From Nostoc sp. NMS4 (GTDB lineage: Bacteria; Cyanobacteriota; Cyanobacteriia; Cyanobacteriales; Nostocaceae): a DNA stretch of 42,330 bases. Made by a program: the position numbers and the translations under genes. The stretch's first letter is position 1, and the number at the start of each line of letters is the position of its first letter. Below are positions 15,816-22,914 of this stretch, piece after piece. Under the pieces are notes generated by a model. That model was not told where the DNA came from. It did no database searches and saw only the letters and a list, made by a program, of their open reading frames with translations. The stretch covers positions 1-42,330 of the forward strand of contig NZ_JABXKI010000145.1 in assembly GCF_017115095.1 (NCBI RefSeq), in the 5' to 3' direction.

Positions 15816-17974
15816 CTAAAATATATTGTTCTAAAGGACATGAAAATTCCCCAGGTAGTCGCTTTTGTCTCCAGTGCGGTGAAAATTTGTTAGATACGCC
15901 CATGAATTATAGTATTCAACCGGGACTAACTTTAGGCAATCGCTATGTAATTGTGCGTCAAATTGGCCAAGGTGGCTTTGGACGCACTTATTTAGCTGAA
16001 GATGTCAACCGTTTCCGCGAACTTTGTGTTTTAAAAGAATTTTCCCCCCAAGTTCAAACCGCTTACGTTGTCCAAAAAGCTGAAGAACTCTTTGAGAGAG
16101 AAGCGAGTGTTCTTTATAAACTGCAACATCCCCAAATTCCCCGCTTCCGAGAACTGCTACGGCTGAATTTAGGCGGCAAAGAATATCTATTTTTGGTACA
16201 AGATTATGTAGAAGGGGAAACTTACAATTCTTTGTTAAATACCCGAATACAACAAGGTTTGCGCTTTACAGAGGCGGAAATACGCCAATTGTTCCTGCAA
16301 ATTTTGCCCGTCTTAGAATACATCCACTCACTCGGAGTAATTCATCGAGATATTTCTCCAGATAATTTAATGCTTCGGACTGTTGACAAAATGCCAGTTT
16401 TAATTGACTTTGGCGGTGTCAAACAAGTAATAGCAACCGTGGCCTCCGAATATTACCAACCCGGTATGGTTGCACCTCCGCCAGCACCGACCTTATTAGG
16501 TAAAATCGGATTTGCACCCCCAGAACAGATGCAAACTGGGTTAGTATCTCCCCACAGCGACTTGTATGCTTTAGCCGCAACAATGTTGGTTTTACTGACA
16601 GGAAAACAACCCCAAGAGTTAATTGATACCTATACTCTCAGTTGGCAGTGGCGACGAGAAGTTAATTTGAGTCAAGATTTGGCACAGGTATTAGATAAAA
16701 TGTTATCTGCCAGACCGAGCGATCGCTATCAATCAGCCCGTCAAGTACTCCAAGCGATCAACTCACCCCCAAACTATCCGCCAACTCAATACCCCACTCC
16801 ACCACAACCCACATCCGCCACCGTCGCCGTCTCCCCACCTCCCCCACCTTCTGCATATCCCTCATATCCCTCATCTCCCCCGCCTTCCTCCTGGTGGACA
16901 CCAACAAAAACCTTCCTGGTGACAGCTTTAGTCGCTGCTAGTGTGGGATTAATTTGGTGGGGAGTGAGTAGCAAACGTGATGTCGGGCAAGTCCAACCTA
17001 CTCCTACAGGTAGCCCCATTCCAACTAGCGAACAACCAACCGATCCTTTAGCGCAATATTCGCCAGTCGAACGAGAACGTAAAGAAAAATTAAGCGATCG
17101 CCGTCAACAGTTGGGTATTGACTCTAACTTCTACGTGAACTTAGTGAATCAAGTTTTTTGGGACAGAAACCCCAGTTTACGGGGACGCACTCTCAGCAAT
17201 GGCCCTGAAGATGATGGTTTGCGGGCAGAATGGGATAAAACAGCTTCAGAATTACTAGAAAAGCTAGCGCCACTGAGTAATAAATCACGTCAAAAGCTGG
17301 GAACTTATACAACTGCTGAACGCGATCGCTGGAAAGTGGAAGTCAACAAAATCAACGTCGGTAGTCGTTCTTTGTCTGATTTGGGAGACGCTGCTTTCTT
17401 CAATGTATTCCCCGATCGGCGTGGTAAAGATTTCCGATCTCAGCCCATTGGACAAGTTTGGTACGGATTTGTTAGCGATCAACTCAGTGCTATCCTCGCC
17501 GGTAGCACTTTCCAGAAACTTGTTTTCGATCCGGGGACTACTAGCAAAACAGTTGACGGTATTCTCCAACCTGGTGGTGGTAAAGTCTTCATTGCTGGAC
17601 TTGCCAAAGACCAATCTCTGGATTTGAAGCTAGAAGCAAATTCTCAAGTTTTGTTATCAGTCTATTCACCCTCTGGCAAAATTCGATTTTTAGAAGATTC
17701 TGTCAAGCGTAGTTTGTCAACTAAATTACCAGAAAATGGATTTTATGAGTTTGTCGTGGTTTCCACAGCAACGAAACCAGTAGATTATCAACTCACTATT
17801 GCAGCCGAAAATCCCATTGTTCCGCCATCACCAACAGTAACACCAACGCCCACGCCGACACCAACGCCCACGCCCACAGAAACGCCCACGCCAACACCAA
17901 CACCCACACCCACAGAAACTCCCACACTTGAACCTACACCAACACCTACACCAACTCCTGAGACAACCCCCTAA
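15812..17974 (+). CDS. Membrane Ser/Thr protein kinase with zinc ribbon, PPC-like domain and Pro/Thr tail (kinase 2)
   Basis: This 720-residue paralogue of the preceding gene opens with MTKIYCSKGHENSPGSRFC and LQCGE (zinc ribbon). The kinase domain has GQGGFGRTYLAED, the Lys in CVLKEFSPQ, HRDISPDNL and DFGGVKQ. A Pro/Ser-rich linker of about 50 residues precedes a membrane segment (TFLVTALVAASVGLIWWGV) near residue 370. The domain after it (FYVNLVNQVFW ... IGQVWYGFVSDQL) matches that of kinase 1. It is followed by a beta-rich region near 570-670 (VDGILQPGGGKVF, YEFVVVSTATKPVDYQLTI) resembling a PPC-type domain. The protein ends in about 45 residues of Pro-Thr repeats with Glu, likely extended and possibly wall-associated. 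The two genes look like a tandem duplication in which the second copy gained extra C-terminal domains. Confidence 0.9.
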   Translation: MTKIYCSKGHENSPGSRFCLQCGENLLDTPMNYSIQPGLTLGNRYVIVRQIGQGGFGRTYLAEDVNRFRELCVLKEFSPQVQTAYVVQKAEELFEREASVLYKLQHPQIPRFRELLRLNLGGKEYLFLVQDYVEGETYNSLLNTRIQQGLRFTEAEIRQLFLQILPVLEYIHSLGVIHRDISPDNLMLRTVDKMPVLIDFGGVKQVIATVASEYYQPGMVAPPPAPTLLGKIGFAPPEQMQTGLVSPHSDLYALAATMLVLLTGKQPQELIDTYTLSWQWRREVNLSQDLAQVLDKMLSARPSDRYQSARQVLQAINSPPNYPPTQYPTPPQPTSATVAVSPPPPPSAYPSYPSSPPPSSWWTPTKTFLVTALVAASVGLIWWGVSSKRDVGQVQPTPTGSPIPTSEQPTDPLAQYSPVERERKEKLSDRRQQLGIDSNFYVNLVNQVFWDRNPSLRGRTLSNGPEDDGLRAEWDKTASELLEKLAPLSNKSRQKLGTYTTAERDRWKVEVNKINVGSRSLSDLGDAAFFNVFPDRRGKDFRSQPIGQVWYGFVSDQLSAILAGSTFQKLVFDPGTTSKTVDGILQPGGGKVFIAGLAKDQSLDLKLEANSQVLLSVYSPSGKIRFLEDSVKRSLSTKLPENGFYEFVVVSTATKPVDYQLTIAAENPIVPPSPTVTPTPTPTPTPTPTETPTPTPTPTPTETPTLEPTPTPTPTPETTP

Positions 17975-17984
17975 TACCGCAAGG

Positions 17985-18006
17985 CGTAATTCGTAATTCG
18001 TAATTA
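17985..18006. repeat. taattcg tandem units after kinase 2
   Basis: Three iterations of taattcg follow the kinase 2 stop codon, matching the arrays at 13861-13998. No other function is evident. Confidence 0.65.
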
Positions 18007-18018
18007 TGCAAAAAAATT

Positions 18019-18093
18019 GTAGGTTGGGTGGAGGCTTTGCCAAAGCCAACATCCTGATATATGTTGGGTTGCGCTCCGCTTCACCCAACCTAC
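18019..18093. repeat. Foldback element gtaggttgggtg...cacccaacctac
   Basis: A perfect 12-bp inverted repeat (18019-18030 and 18082-18093) encloses about 50 bases, within which ggctttgccaaagcc is a second palindrome. The structure suggests a small MITE-like foldback. The rest of the gap to 18250 shows no gene or clear promoter. Confidence 0.65.
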
Positions 18094-18249
18094 GTCTAAT
18101 GCACTAAATAAATAGTTTGAAAATACGCCTTAAGCCTAATGTTTTAGTCGATGTTCAATTAATATCCTGTCCGAATAATTAGTCATGATTCTTGGTTCTT
18201 TGGGGTTCTTCAGGTTTAATAAAGTAATTAAGCGTGCATCATATAACTT

Positions 18250-19272
18250 ATGTCTGATTTAATTAACAAACAAATCATCCTTAAAAGTCGTCCAGTCGGC
18301 GAACCAAAAGAGAGTGATTTTGCTCTAGTAGAAACACCAAGTCCCGAACCGGGTGAAGGCGAAATTCTGAGCCGCACTATTTATCTATCTCTCGACCCTT
18401 ATATGCGTGGTCGTATTAGTGTAGCTGAGTCTTATGCTGCATCAGTAGAGTTGGGTTCAGTTATTGTCGGTGCGACAGTCAGCCAAATAATTAAATCAAA
18501 TCATCCTCAATTTCAAGTAGGAGATTTTATTCTTAACAGTAACGGTTGGCAAACTTATGCTGTATCTAAGGGTGAAACACTGCGTAAACTCGATCCCACT
18601 CAAGCACGATTATCCTATAGTTTAGGTGTACTGGGTATGCCTGGACTGACTGCTTATGCTGCTCTGCTTGATATCGGTCAACCTAAGCAAGGTGAAACTG
18701 TTGTGGTTTCAGCCGCTTCTGGCGCTGTCGGTGCAGTAGCAGGTCAAATTGCCAAAATTAAAGGTGCGCGAGTCGTGGGAATTGTCGGAAGTGACGATAA
18801 GCGGGATTATATAGTTAAAGAATTTGGTTTTGATGTTGGCATTAATCGCAGAACTCAAGAACTTAATTCAGCGCTCAAAGAAGCTGCTCCTAATGGCATT
18901 GATGTTTACTATGACAATACAGCAGGTGTAATTTTAGAAGCTGTATTGCAGCAGATCAATCTTGGAGCAAGAATTCCATTAGTAGGTTTGATTTCGGAGT
19001 ATAACGCTACATCTACTCCATCAGGGCCTAATTTAATGCCACTACTAATCAAACGAGCTTTAATCAAAGGTTTCTTAGTTGGTGATTACCAACATCGGTT
19101 TAATGATTTTTTACACGATGTTTCTGGATGGTTACAGTCTGGTCAACTCAAGTATAGAGAAGATGTAGTTGATGGTTTAGAAAATGCTCCTAGTGCATTC
19201 ATCGGTTTACTTCGAGGTGATAATTTTGGCAAGCTGATTATTAAAGTCAATGACGACCCAACAGCAGCTTGA
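18250..19272 (+). CDS. NADP-dependent medium-chain oxidoreductase (leukotriene B4 dehydrogenase/CurA-like)
   Basis: This 340-residue zinc-independent member of the MDR superfamily resembles the enzymes that reduce alpha,beta-unsaturated ketones and aldehydes (CurA, YncB or prostaglandin-reductase type). Diagnostic segments are LSLDPYMRGRI near residue 47, GMPGLTAYAAL near 129 and the dinucleotide-binding VVVSAASGAVGAVAGQIAK near 150, followed by FDVGINRR and DVYYDNTAG. The zinc ligands of alcohol dehydrogenases are absent, as expected. The gene is monocistronic, with about 270 bases of repeat-bearing DNA upstream. A role in detoxifying reactive carbonyls is an inference from the family. Confidence 0.92.
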   Translation: MSDLINKQIILKSRPVGEPKESDFALVETPSPEPGEGEILSRTIYLSLDPYMRGRISVAESYAASVELGSVIVGATVSQIIKSNHPQFQVGDFILNSNGWQTYAVSKGETLRKLDPTQARLSYSLGVLGMPGLTAYAALLDIGQPKQGETVVVSAASGAVGAVAGQIAKIKGARVVGIVGSDDKRDYIVKEFGFDVGINRRTQELNSALKEAAPNGIDVYYDNTAGVILEAVLQQINLGARIPLVGLISEYNATSTPSGPNLMPLLIKRALIKGFLVGDYQHRFNDFLHDVSGWLQSGQLKYREDVVDGLENAPSAFIGLLRGDNFGKLIIKVNDDPTAA

Positions 19273-19375
19273 TCGGTTGTATTAAGCTAGGTGTGTGCTA
19301 CGTTAACGCAAATCAGTAGCACATCACTGGACAAGAGGGAGCAAATTATTGAAAGTCAGCGTCAAAAGTAGATAA

Positions 19376-19625
19376 GTGAACTACCCCGCCGTAAGACGGA
19401 CGGAGCTTCCCAATTCATCGGGAATCGCTTCCAGAACTCCATAGCACAAGGTAAGTCTGACATTCCCTCCAAGGGCAGAAGTCCTGGTTCCCAAGACCCA
19501 AATATTTCTCTTGCAACATATACCTATTAGCTTGGTTTTCGCTTATGGCATTGATGGTGAAAAACGCGGTCTTGGGGTCTCCCCAAGTAGAGCGATTTTG
19601 AACCCGGAGGGTCAAGACCAAATAA
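19376..19625 (-). ncRNA. Candidate reRNA/omega-RNA-like right end of an IS200/IS605-type element
   Basis: On the minus strand this tract holds a strong hairpin (cttgggg-aga-ccccaag) and ends gcttacggcgg-type: cgtccgtcttacggcggggt followed by agttcac. A GC-rich hairpin just before a TTCAC end is typical of the right ends of cyanobacterial tnpB/iscB elements, where a guide RNA scaffold is encoded. The 68-residue frame here (19415-19621) has no transposase or TnpB motifs and is probably non-coding. No tnpA or tnpB gene lies nearby. Confidence 0.4.
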
Positions 19626-19655
19626 TTCTATCAGAAAATTCTGGGGATTCGTCAT

Positions 19656-19702
19656 ACATCTGATATTTGTTTTTGCTCTTGCAAAAAATCAATATCAGAT
19701 GC
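19656..19702. repeat. Long near-perfect hairpin in the IS-like relic
   Basis: acatctgatatt and aatatcagatgc are the outer arms, and gtttttgc-tctt-gcaaaaaa forms the inner stem, giving a stem of about 20 bp. It could be a subterminal structure of the IS200/IS605-like relic or an independent terminator. Confidence 0.55.
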
Positions 19703-19724
19703 AATCCTCACCCCCCGCTCACAA

Positions 19725-19756
19725 TCCCCACCTTCAATGTACTCATAAGGTGGGGA
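19725..19756. repeat. Hairpin tccccacctt-N12-aaggtgggga, possible left end of the IS-like relic
   Basis: A perfect 10-bp stem with a 12-base loop lies 40 bases upstream of the collagen-like gene. With 19376-19625 and 19656-19702 it would delimit a coding-less element of about 380 bases, as in MITE-like derivatives of IS200/IS605 that keep only end hairpins. It may equally affect expression of the gene downstream. Confidence 0.45.
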
Positions 19757-19796
19757 CTTCCGCGACACGTTAAACTAAAGTTTTAGGTGTAACTAG

Positions 19797-21209
19797 ATGC
19801 ACAATGGTTTTAGGAGTAAACTGCCACTACTATTGACATTCTGCTTATTTACTAGCTTTTTGCCAGCATCTAGTGCAGTTTTATGTCCAGCCGTTGCCTC
19901 TGATGAATACTATAAAGTAGCCAGAAATTATAGCAGAGATGGACGCGCAGGAACCGATGGGCGATCGGGTAGAGATGGTGGTAGCGGTGAAAACCAAAAT
20001 ATTTTTGTCAATGGTTCACCTGTAAATCTTGACTTGTCGGGTAAAGATGGTGAAGATGGTGAAGATGGAGAACATGGCGATCGCCCTGACTGTGGTTCTC
20101 AACGCGACAATCGCATCAGCCACGACATCAGCGCACCAGATGGTGGTAATGGCGGTAACGGTGGCAAAGGAGGAAATGGGGGAAATGGTGGTTCCCTGAC
20201 AGTCTATTACACTAATTTGGCAGACTTACGAAACATTTCCGTCCGGGCAACTGGTGGACAAAGTGGGCGCGGTGGTAGAGGTGGCAAGGGTACTGAGGGT
20301 TGCAACTGTCACAGACGCAGGTGGGAAGTGAAAATCTGTAAGGGAACTCCCGGTAGCCCTGATTATAAGTGTACTGACAAAGTTTATCGATGTAGTGACG
20401 GTAGCGATGGGCGAGATGGCAGTGATGGTAGCGATGGTAGCCCAGGGCGCTTAGGAACTTTGAGTATTGTCAAGAGTAAGGAAGCTTTGGCGGCTGATAC
20501 TCCAACTGTGCAAGTAGGAATTTCGGAACTGACAAACAAACAATTCAACCTCTCGAAAAATAAGTGGAATCAACGCATAGGGGCTGCTTCTCTACTTGCG
20601 CCTGGTGCTGCGATCGCTGATGATTACCTTGAGTTTGAACAGCGTCTAGAAGAGGCTTTTCAAGTAGTTTGGCAAGAAAAACAACCCATTACCAGCTTTG
20701 GCAATCAAGTTGTGAAACTAAATTTAACTGATAACAAAGAAGTAGAAATTAATTTTCCTGAAGAATTATGGGTTGATGGTAACACCAAAAGTCAGGCTAA
20801 CTTAACAACATTTACCGTTAACCATGCCATTGCTAAAAAAGATGTCACCCGGTTAGCTGTGGCAGAGTTTGCCGATGCCGGACAAAACCTCAACTTAAAA
20901 ATAGTAGATTTGGCAGCCAAGTCTGATATCATTAATACTCAGTTTCGCGTAAAATTTCGCGCTCAGGATAGCTTACAGGGTTTTTCTGGCTACAAAACTG
21001 AATATGAAGGCGATATTCCCAACGAACTTGTGACTCGTGACTACAACCGTTTTACCCTAGCTTTGGGCAAGCTCAAAATTCCTGACGAAGCTTTACGCCC
21101 TGGTGTCAATGTTGATATTGAAGTCGTAGCAACTCGTTCTTTGGGAACACGTTCTGCCAAGCAAACTATTAGCTGGCAAGGTGCAATCCGTAAGCCTGTC
21201 AATAAATAA
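19797..21209 (+). CDS. Secreted collagen-like glycine-rich protein
   Basis: The product has 470 residues. The N-terminus (KLPLLLTFCLFTSFLPASSA) is a signal peptide with likely cleavage near residue 27-34. Residues 48-100 and 115-135 are rich in Gly-X-Y triplets (DGRAGTDGRSGRDGGSG, GKDGEDGEDGEHGD, GGNGGNGGKGGNGGNGG), and a second block at 202-220 reads DGSDGRDGSDGSDGSPG. Between them is a Cys-rich patch (CNCHRRRWEVKICKG ... YKCTDKVYRC). Residues 230-470 form a globular, probably beta-rich domain of no recognised family. I infer an extracellular or sheath-associated structural protein. The gene stands alone; its promoter region overlaps the IS-like relic hairpins. Confidence 0.75.
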   Translation: MHNGFRSKLPLLLTFCLFTSFLPASSAVLCPAVASDEYYKVARNYSRDGRAGTDGRSGRDGGSGENQNIFVNGSPVNLDLSGKDGEDGEDGEHGDRPDCGSQRDNRISHDISAPDGGNGGNGGKGGNGGNGGSLTVYYTNLADLRNISVRATGGQSGRGGRGGKGTEGCNCHRRRWEVKICKGTPGSPDYKCTDKVYRCSDGSDGRDGSDGSDGSPGRLGTLSIVKSKEALAADTPTVQVGISELTNKQFNLSKNKWNQRIGAASLLAPGAAIADDYLEFEQRLEEAFQVVWQEKQPITSFGNQVVKLNLTDNKEVEINFPEELWVDGNTKSQANLTTFTVNHAIAKKDVTRLAVAEFADAGQNLNLKIVDLAAKSDIINTQFRVKFRAQDSLQGFSGYKTEYEGDIPNELVTRDYNRFTLALGKLKIPDEALRPGVNVDIEVVATRSLGTRSAKQTISWQGAIRKPVNK

Positions 21210-21226
21210 TTGATGGATAAATTACC

Positions 21227-21255
21227 TGTAGAGACGGCGATTTATCGCGTCTCTC
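21227..21255. repeat. Dispersed palindrome gtagagacggcgatttatcgcgtctct (copy 3)
   Basis: Same family as 2650-2677 and 7873-7900. It lies between the stop codons of two convergent genes and may act as a terminator hairpin by chance of location. Confidence 0.75.
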
Positions 21256-21294
21256 TAATCGTCAAAATGAATTTGATAGACCACTAGATAAAAT

Positions 21295-21855
21295 TTAAGA
21301 AGATTTTTTCCCATCTGAAACCATTTGTGAGAGAAGATAAGCTGCAAAATCTAGTAACTGATCCAGCAAAAAGCCAATGATACCGATGTATAAGATTTCC
21401 TGGATTATGTAATCTGTATTGCCAGCTTTGTAAGCATCCCAAAGGGTAAAGCCAAGTCCTTTTCGCCCTGTTAACATTTCTGTGGCAATAACTATAAACC
21501 AGGCTACCCAAATGCTAACTTTCAAGGCATGAAATATATGAAATATAGCTACTCGAAAGTTATTATTCTGTCTCTTGAAATGCTGCATCCCTATTGCTGT
21601 ATTAATGATCATCGTCCAAAGAGTTCCCAGAAAAACTACTACAATAGCAGCAGAGTCGCTCTCTTGAAAGGCGATTAGGGCAATAGGTAGCAAAGCTATA
21701 GGAGGGATACTATGTGGTATCTGAAATATCAGCCTAAATAGCTGATAAATCATGCTATTTATCCCGATTAAATATCCGATGAAACTGCCCAATACAACGG
21801 CTGGAATGTAACCGACAAATAACCGTTGTAGGCTAGCTAAAATGTCTAAAAACAT
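21295..21855 (-). CDS. Orphan NrtB/SsuC-like ABC transporter permease, shortened
   Basis: This 186-residue membrane protein resembles nitrate/sulfonate/taurine-type permeases. LASLQRLFVGYIPAVVLGS, IPPIALLPIALIAFQ and the later ATEMLTGRKGLGFTLWDA match NrtB-type sequence. Family members are usually 250-280 residues. The N-terminal helix region is missing. The segment that should hold the EAA loop contacting the ATPase is shortened: NTAIGMQHF runs almost directly into HALKVSIWVAWFIV. No ATPase or binding-protein gene is adjacent. It is probably a degenerate copy or, less likely, a repurposed membrane protein. Confidence 0.7.
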   Translation of the reverse strand: MFLDILASLQRLFVGYIPAVVLGSFIGYLIGINSMIYQLFRLIFQIPHSIPPIALLPIALIAFQESDSAAIVVVFLGTLWTMIINTAIGMQHFKRQNNNFRVAIFHIFHALKVSIWVAWFIVIATEMLTGRKGLGFTLWDAYKAGNTDYIIQEILYIGIIGFLLDQLLDFAAYLLSQMVSDGKKSS

Positions 21856-22229
21856 ATTATTTTCTCTGCCTCAGTTCTCATGGAAAACATTGGGGAAATA
21901 CTGCGGCAACAACACAAAATAGGGCGAAAAAACTGTATCAAATTACACGTTTTATTCGATCGCTAAAAGATTTTTTTTATATCTTCTCCTCGTTGATGAC
22001 TAATCAAAAAAGTTAGGTATTATTACGATGTGATAGTGGTAGTACAAAGAAGAGGTGAAGCTTGACTTTACTAAACTTTATCAGAAAAGCAAATCCTAAT
22101 TAGTAAATTAAATACAATTTCCAGAATTGACAAAATAAGGGAGTTATTGCTAGAGCTTACGTGCGATCGCTCCTTGATCTATGTAGACAGCTTACTATGG
22201 GGCAGTTTAATTAAGTAGCAATATAAAAA
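21856..22229. other. AT-rich non-coding region upstream of the permease gene
   Basis: No credible gene is seen. It holds a HIP1 site near 22164 and AT-rich tracts; the permease promoter should lie at its left end, but no convincing -35/-10 pair stands out. Confidence 0.5.
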
Positions 22230-22256
22230 GAGTTAAAAAATATGCTTTTTTAACTC
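22230..22256. terminator. AT-rich hairpin, possible terminator
   Basis: gagttaaaaaa-tatgc-ttttttaactc is a perfect 11-bp stem with a 5-base loop, flanked by further T-rich sequence on the right. No intact gene ends right beside it, so it may belong to lost flanking genes. Confidence 0.45.
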
Positions 22257-22554
22257 CATTTCCCTATTTTTTTCCATATTTTTAATCTGAAAATTTTGAA
22301 AAAATTCCAAAATCTCAGTGACTTTTTTACATACCCCAAACTCCCTTTCAAAATCTGTACTTGATACATCAAATTACCGTGTAATAACCTGATAATCAAG
22401 AGGGGAGGAAAAACATCCTACTTTTCCTACTTTTCCTACCTTCTATCTATAATCTTTTCCTACACATGGGCAATTTGTCGTATAATTTTTGACAGACTCA
22501 AATCTACGAGGTTTAGTGCGATCGCTAAACGATACGATCCTAAAACTGTCATTT

Positions 22555-22715
22555 CTATCAAAAATAGCTAGGCTAGCTCCAATAAACGTTTTACGGAGTA
22601 AAAAGCTTCTTCAATTCTCGATCTTCTTCGATATAAATCTGCTACGACATCGAGGACAGAAATAATGTAAGAATAGCTGGTTTTACCAACTTTAATTTCT
22701 ATTAAACGTAAAGTA
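22555..22715 (-). pseudogene. Remnant of an IS4-type DDE transposase
   Basis: Read on the minus strand, one frame gives LRLIEIKVGKTSYSYIISVL, then DVVADLYRRRS and RIEEAFYSVKRLLELA followed by a stop. The Y-x2-R-x-RIEExF-x3-KRLL pattern is the C-terminal signature around the catalytic Glu of IS4-type transposases. The sequence has an in-frame stop and what looks like a deletion between SVLD and VVADLY. Nothing else of the element is intact; the surrounding 22260-22914 holds no gene and may contain more decayed IS sequence. Confidence 0.7.
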
Positions 22716-22914
22716 AGGACTATTCTCAAATAACTCTGCGGGGAATACTAAAAACCAAACTGAACAGTGATTTTTGGGCAACTTTAGTAACACCACACCA
22801 TAATAAACCTTCTCGTACTAACAGATGACTGTGGGAATCATAACTAATTACCCAGACTTGATATCATTAGAGAAGAACGCCAATAATTCGTAGAGTGTGC
22901 GTAAGTCCGATCAT

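Noticed and set aside
19415-19621. 68-residue minus-strand frame
   Set aside because: It has no transposase, TnpB or other motif and lies in a structured IS-end-like region; treated as non-coding.
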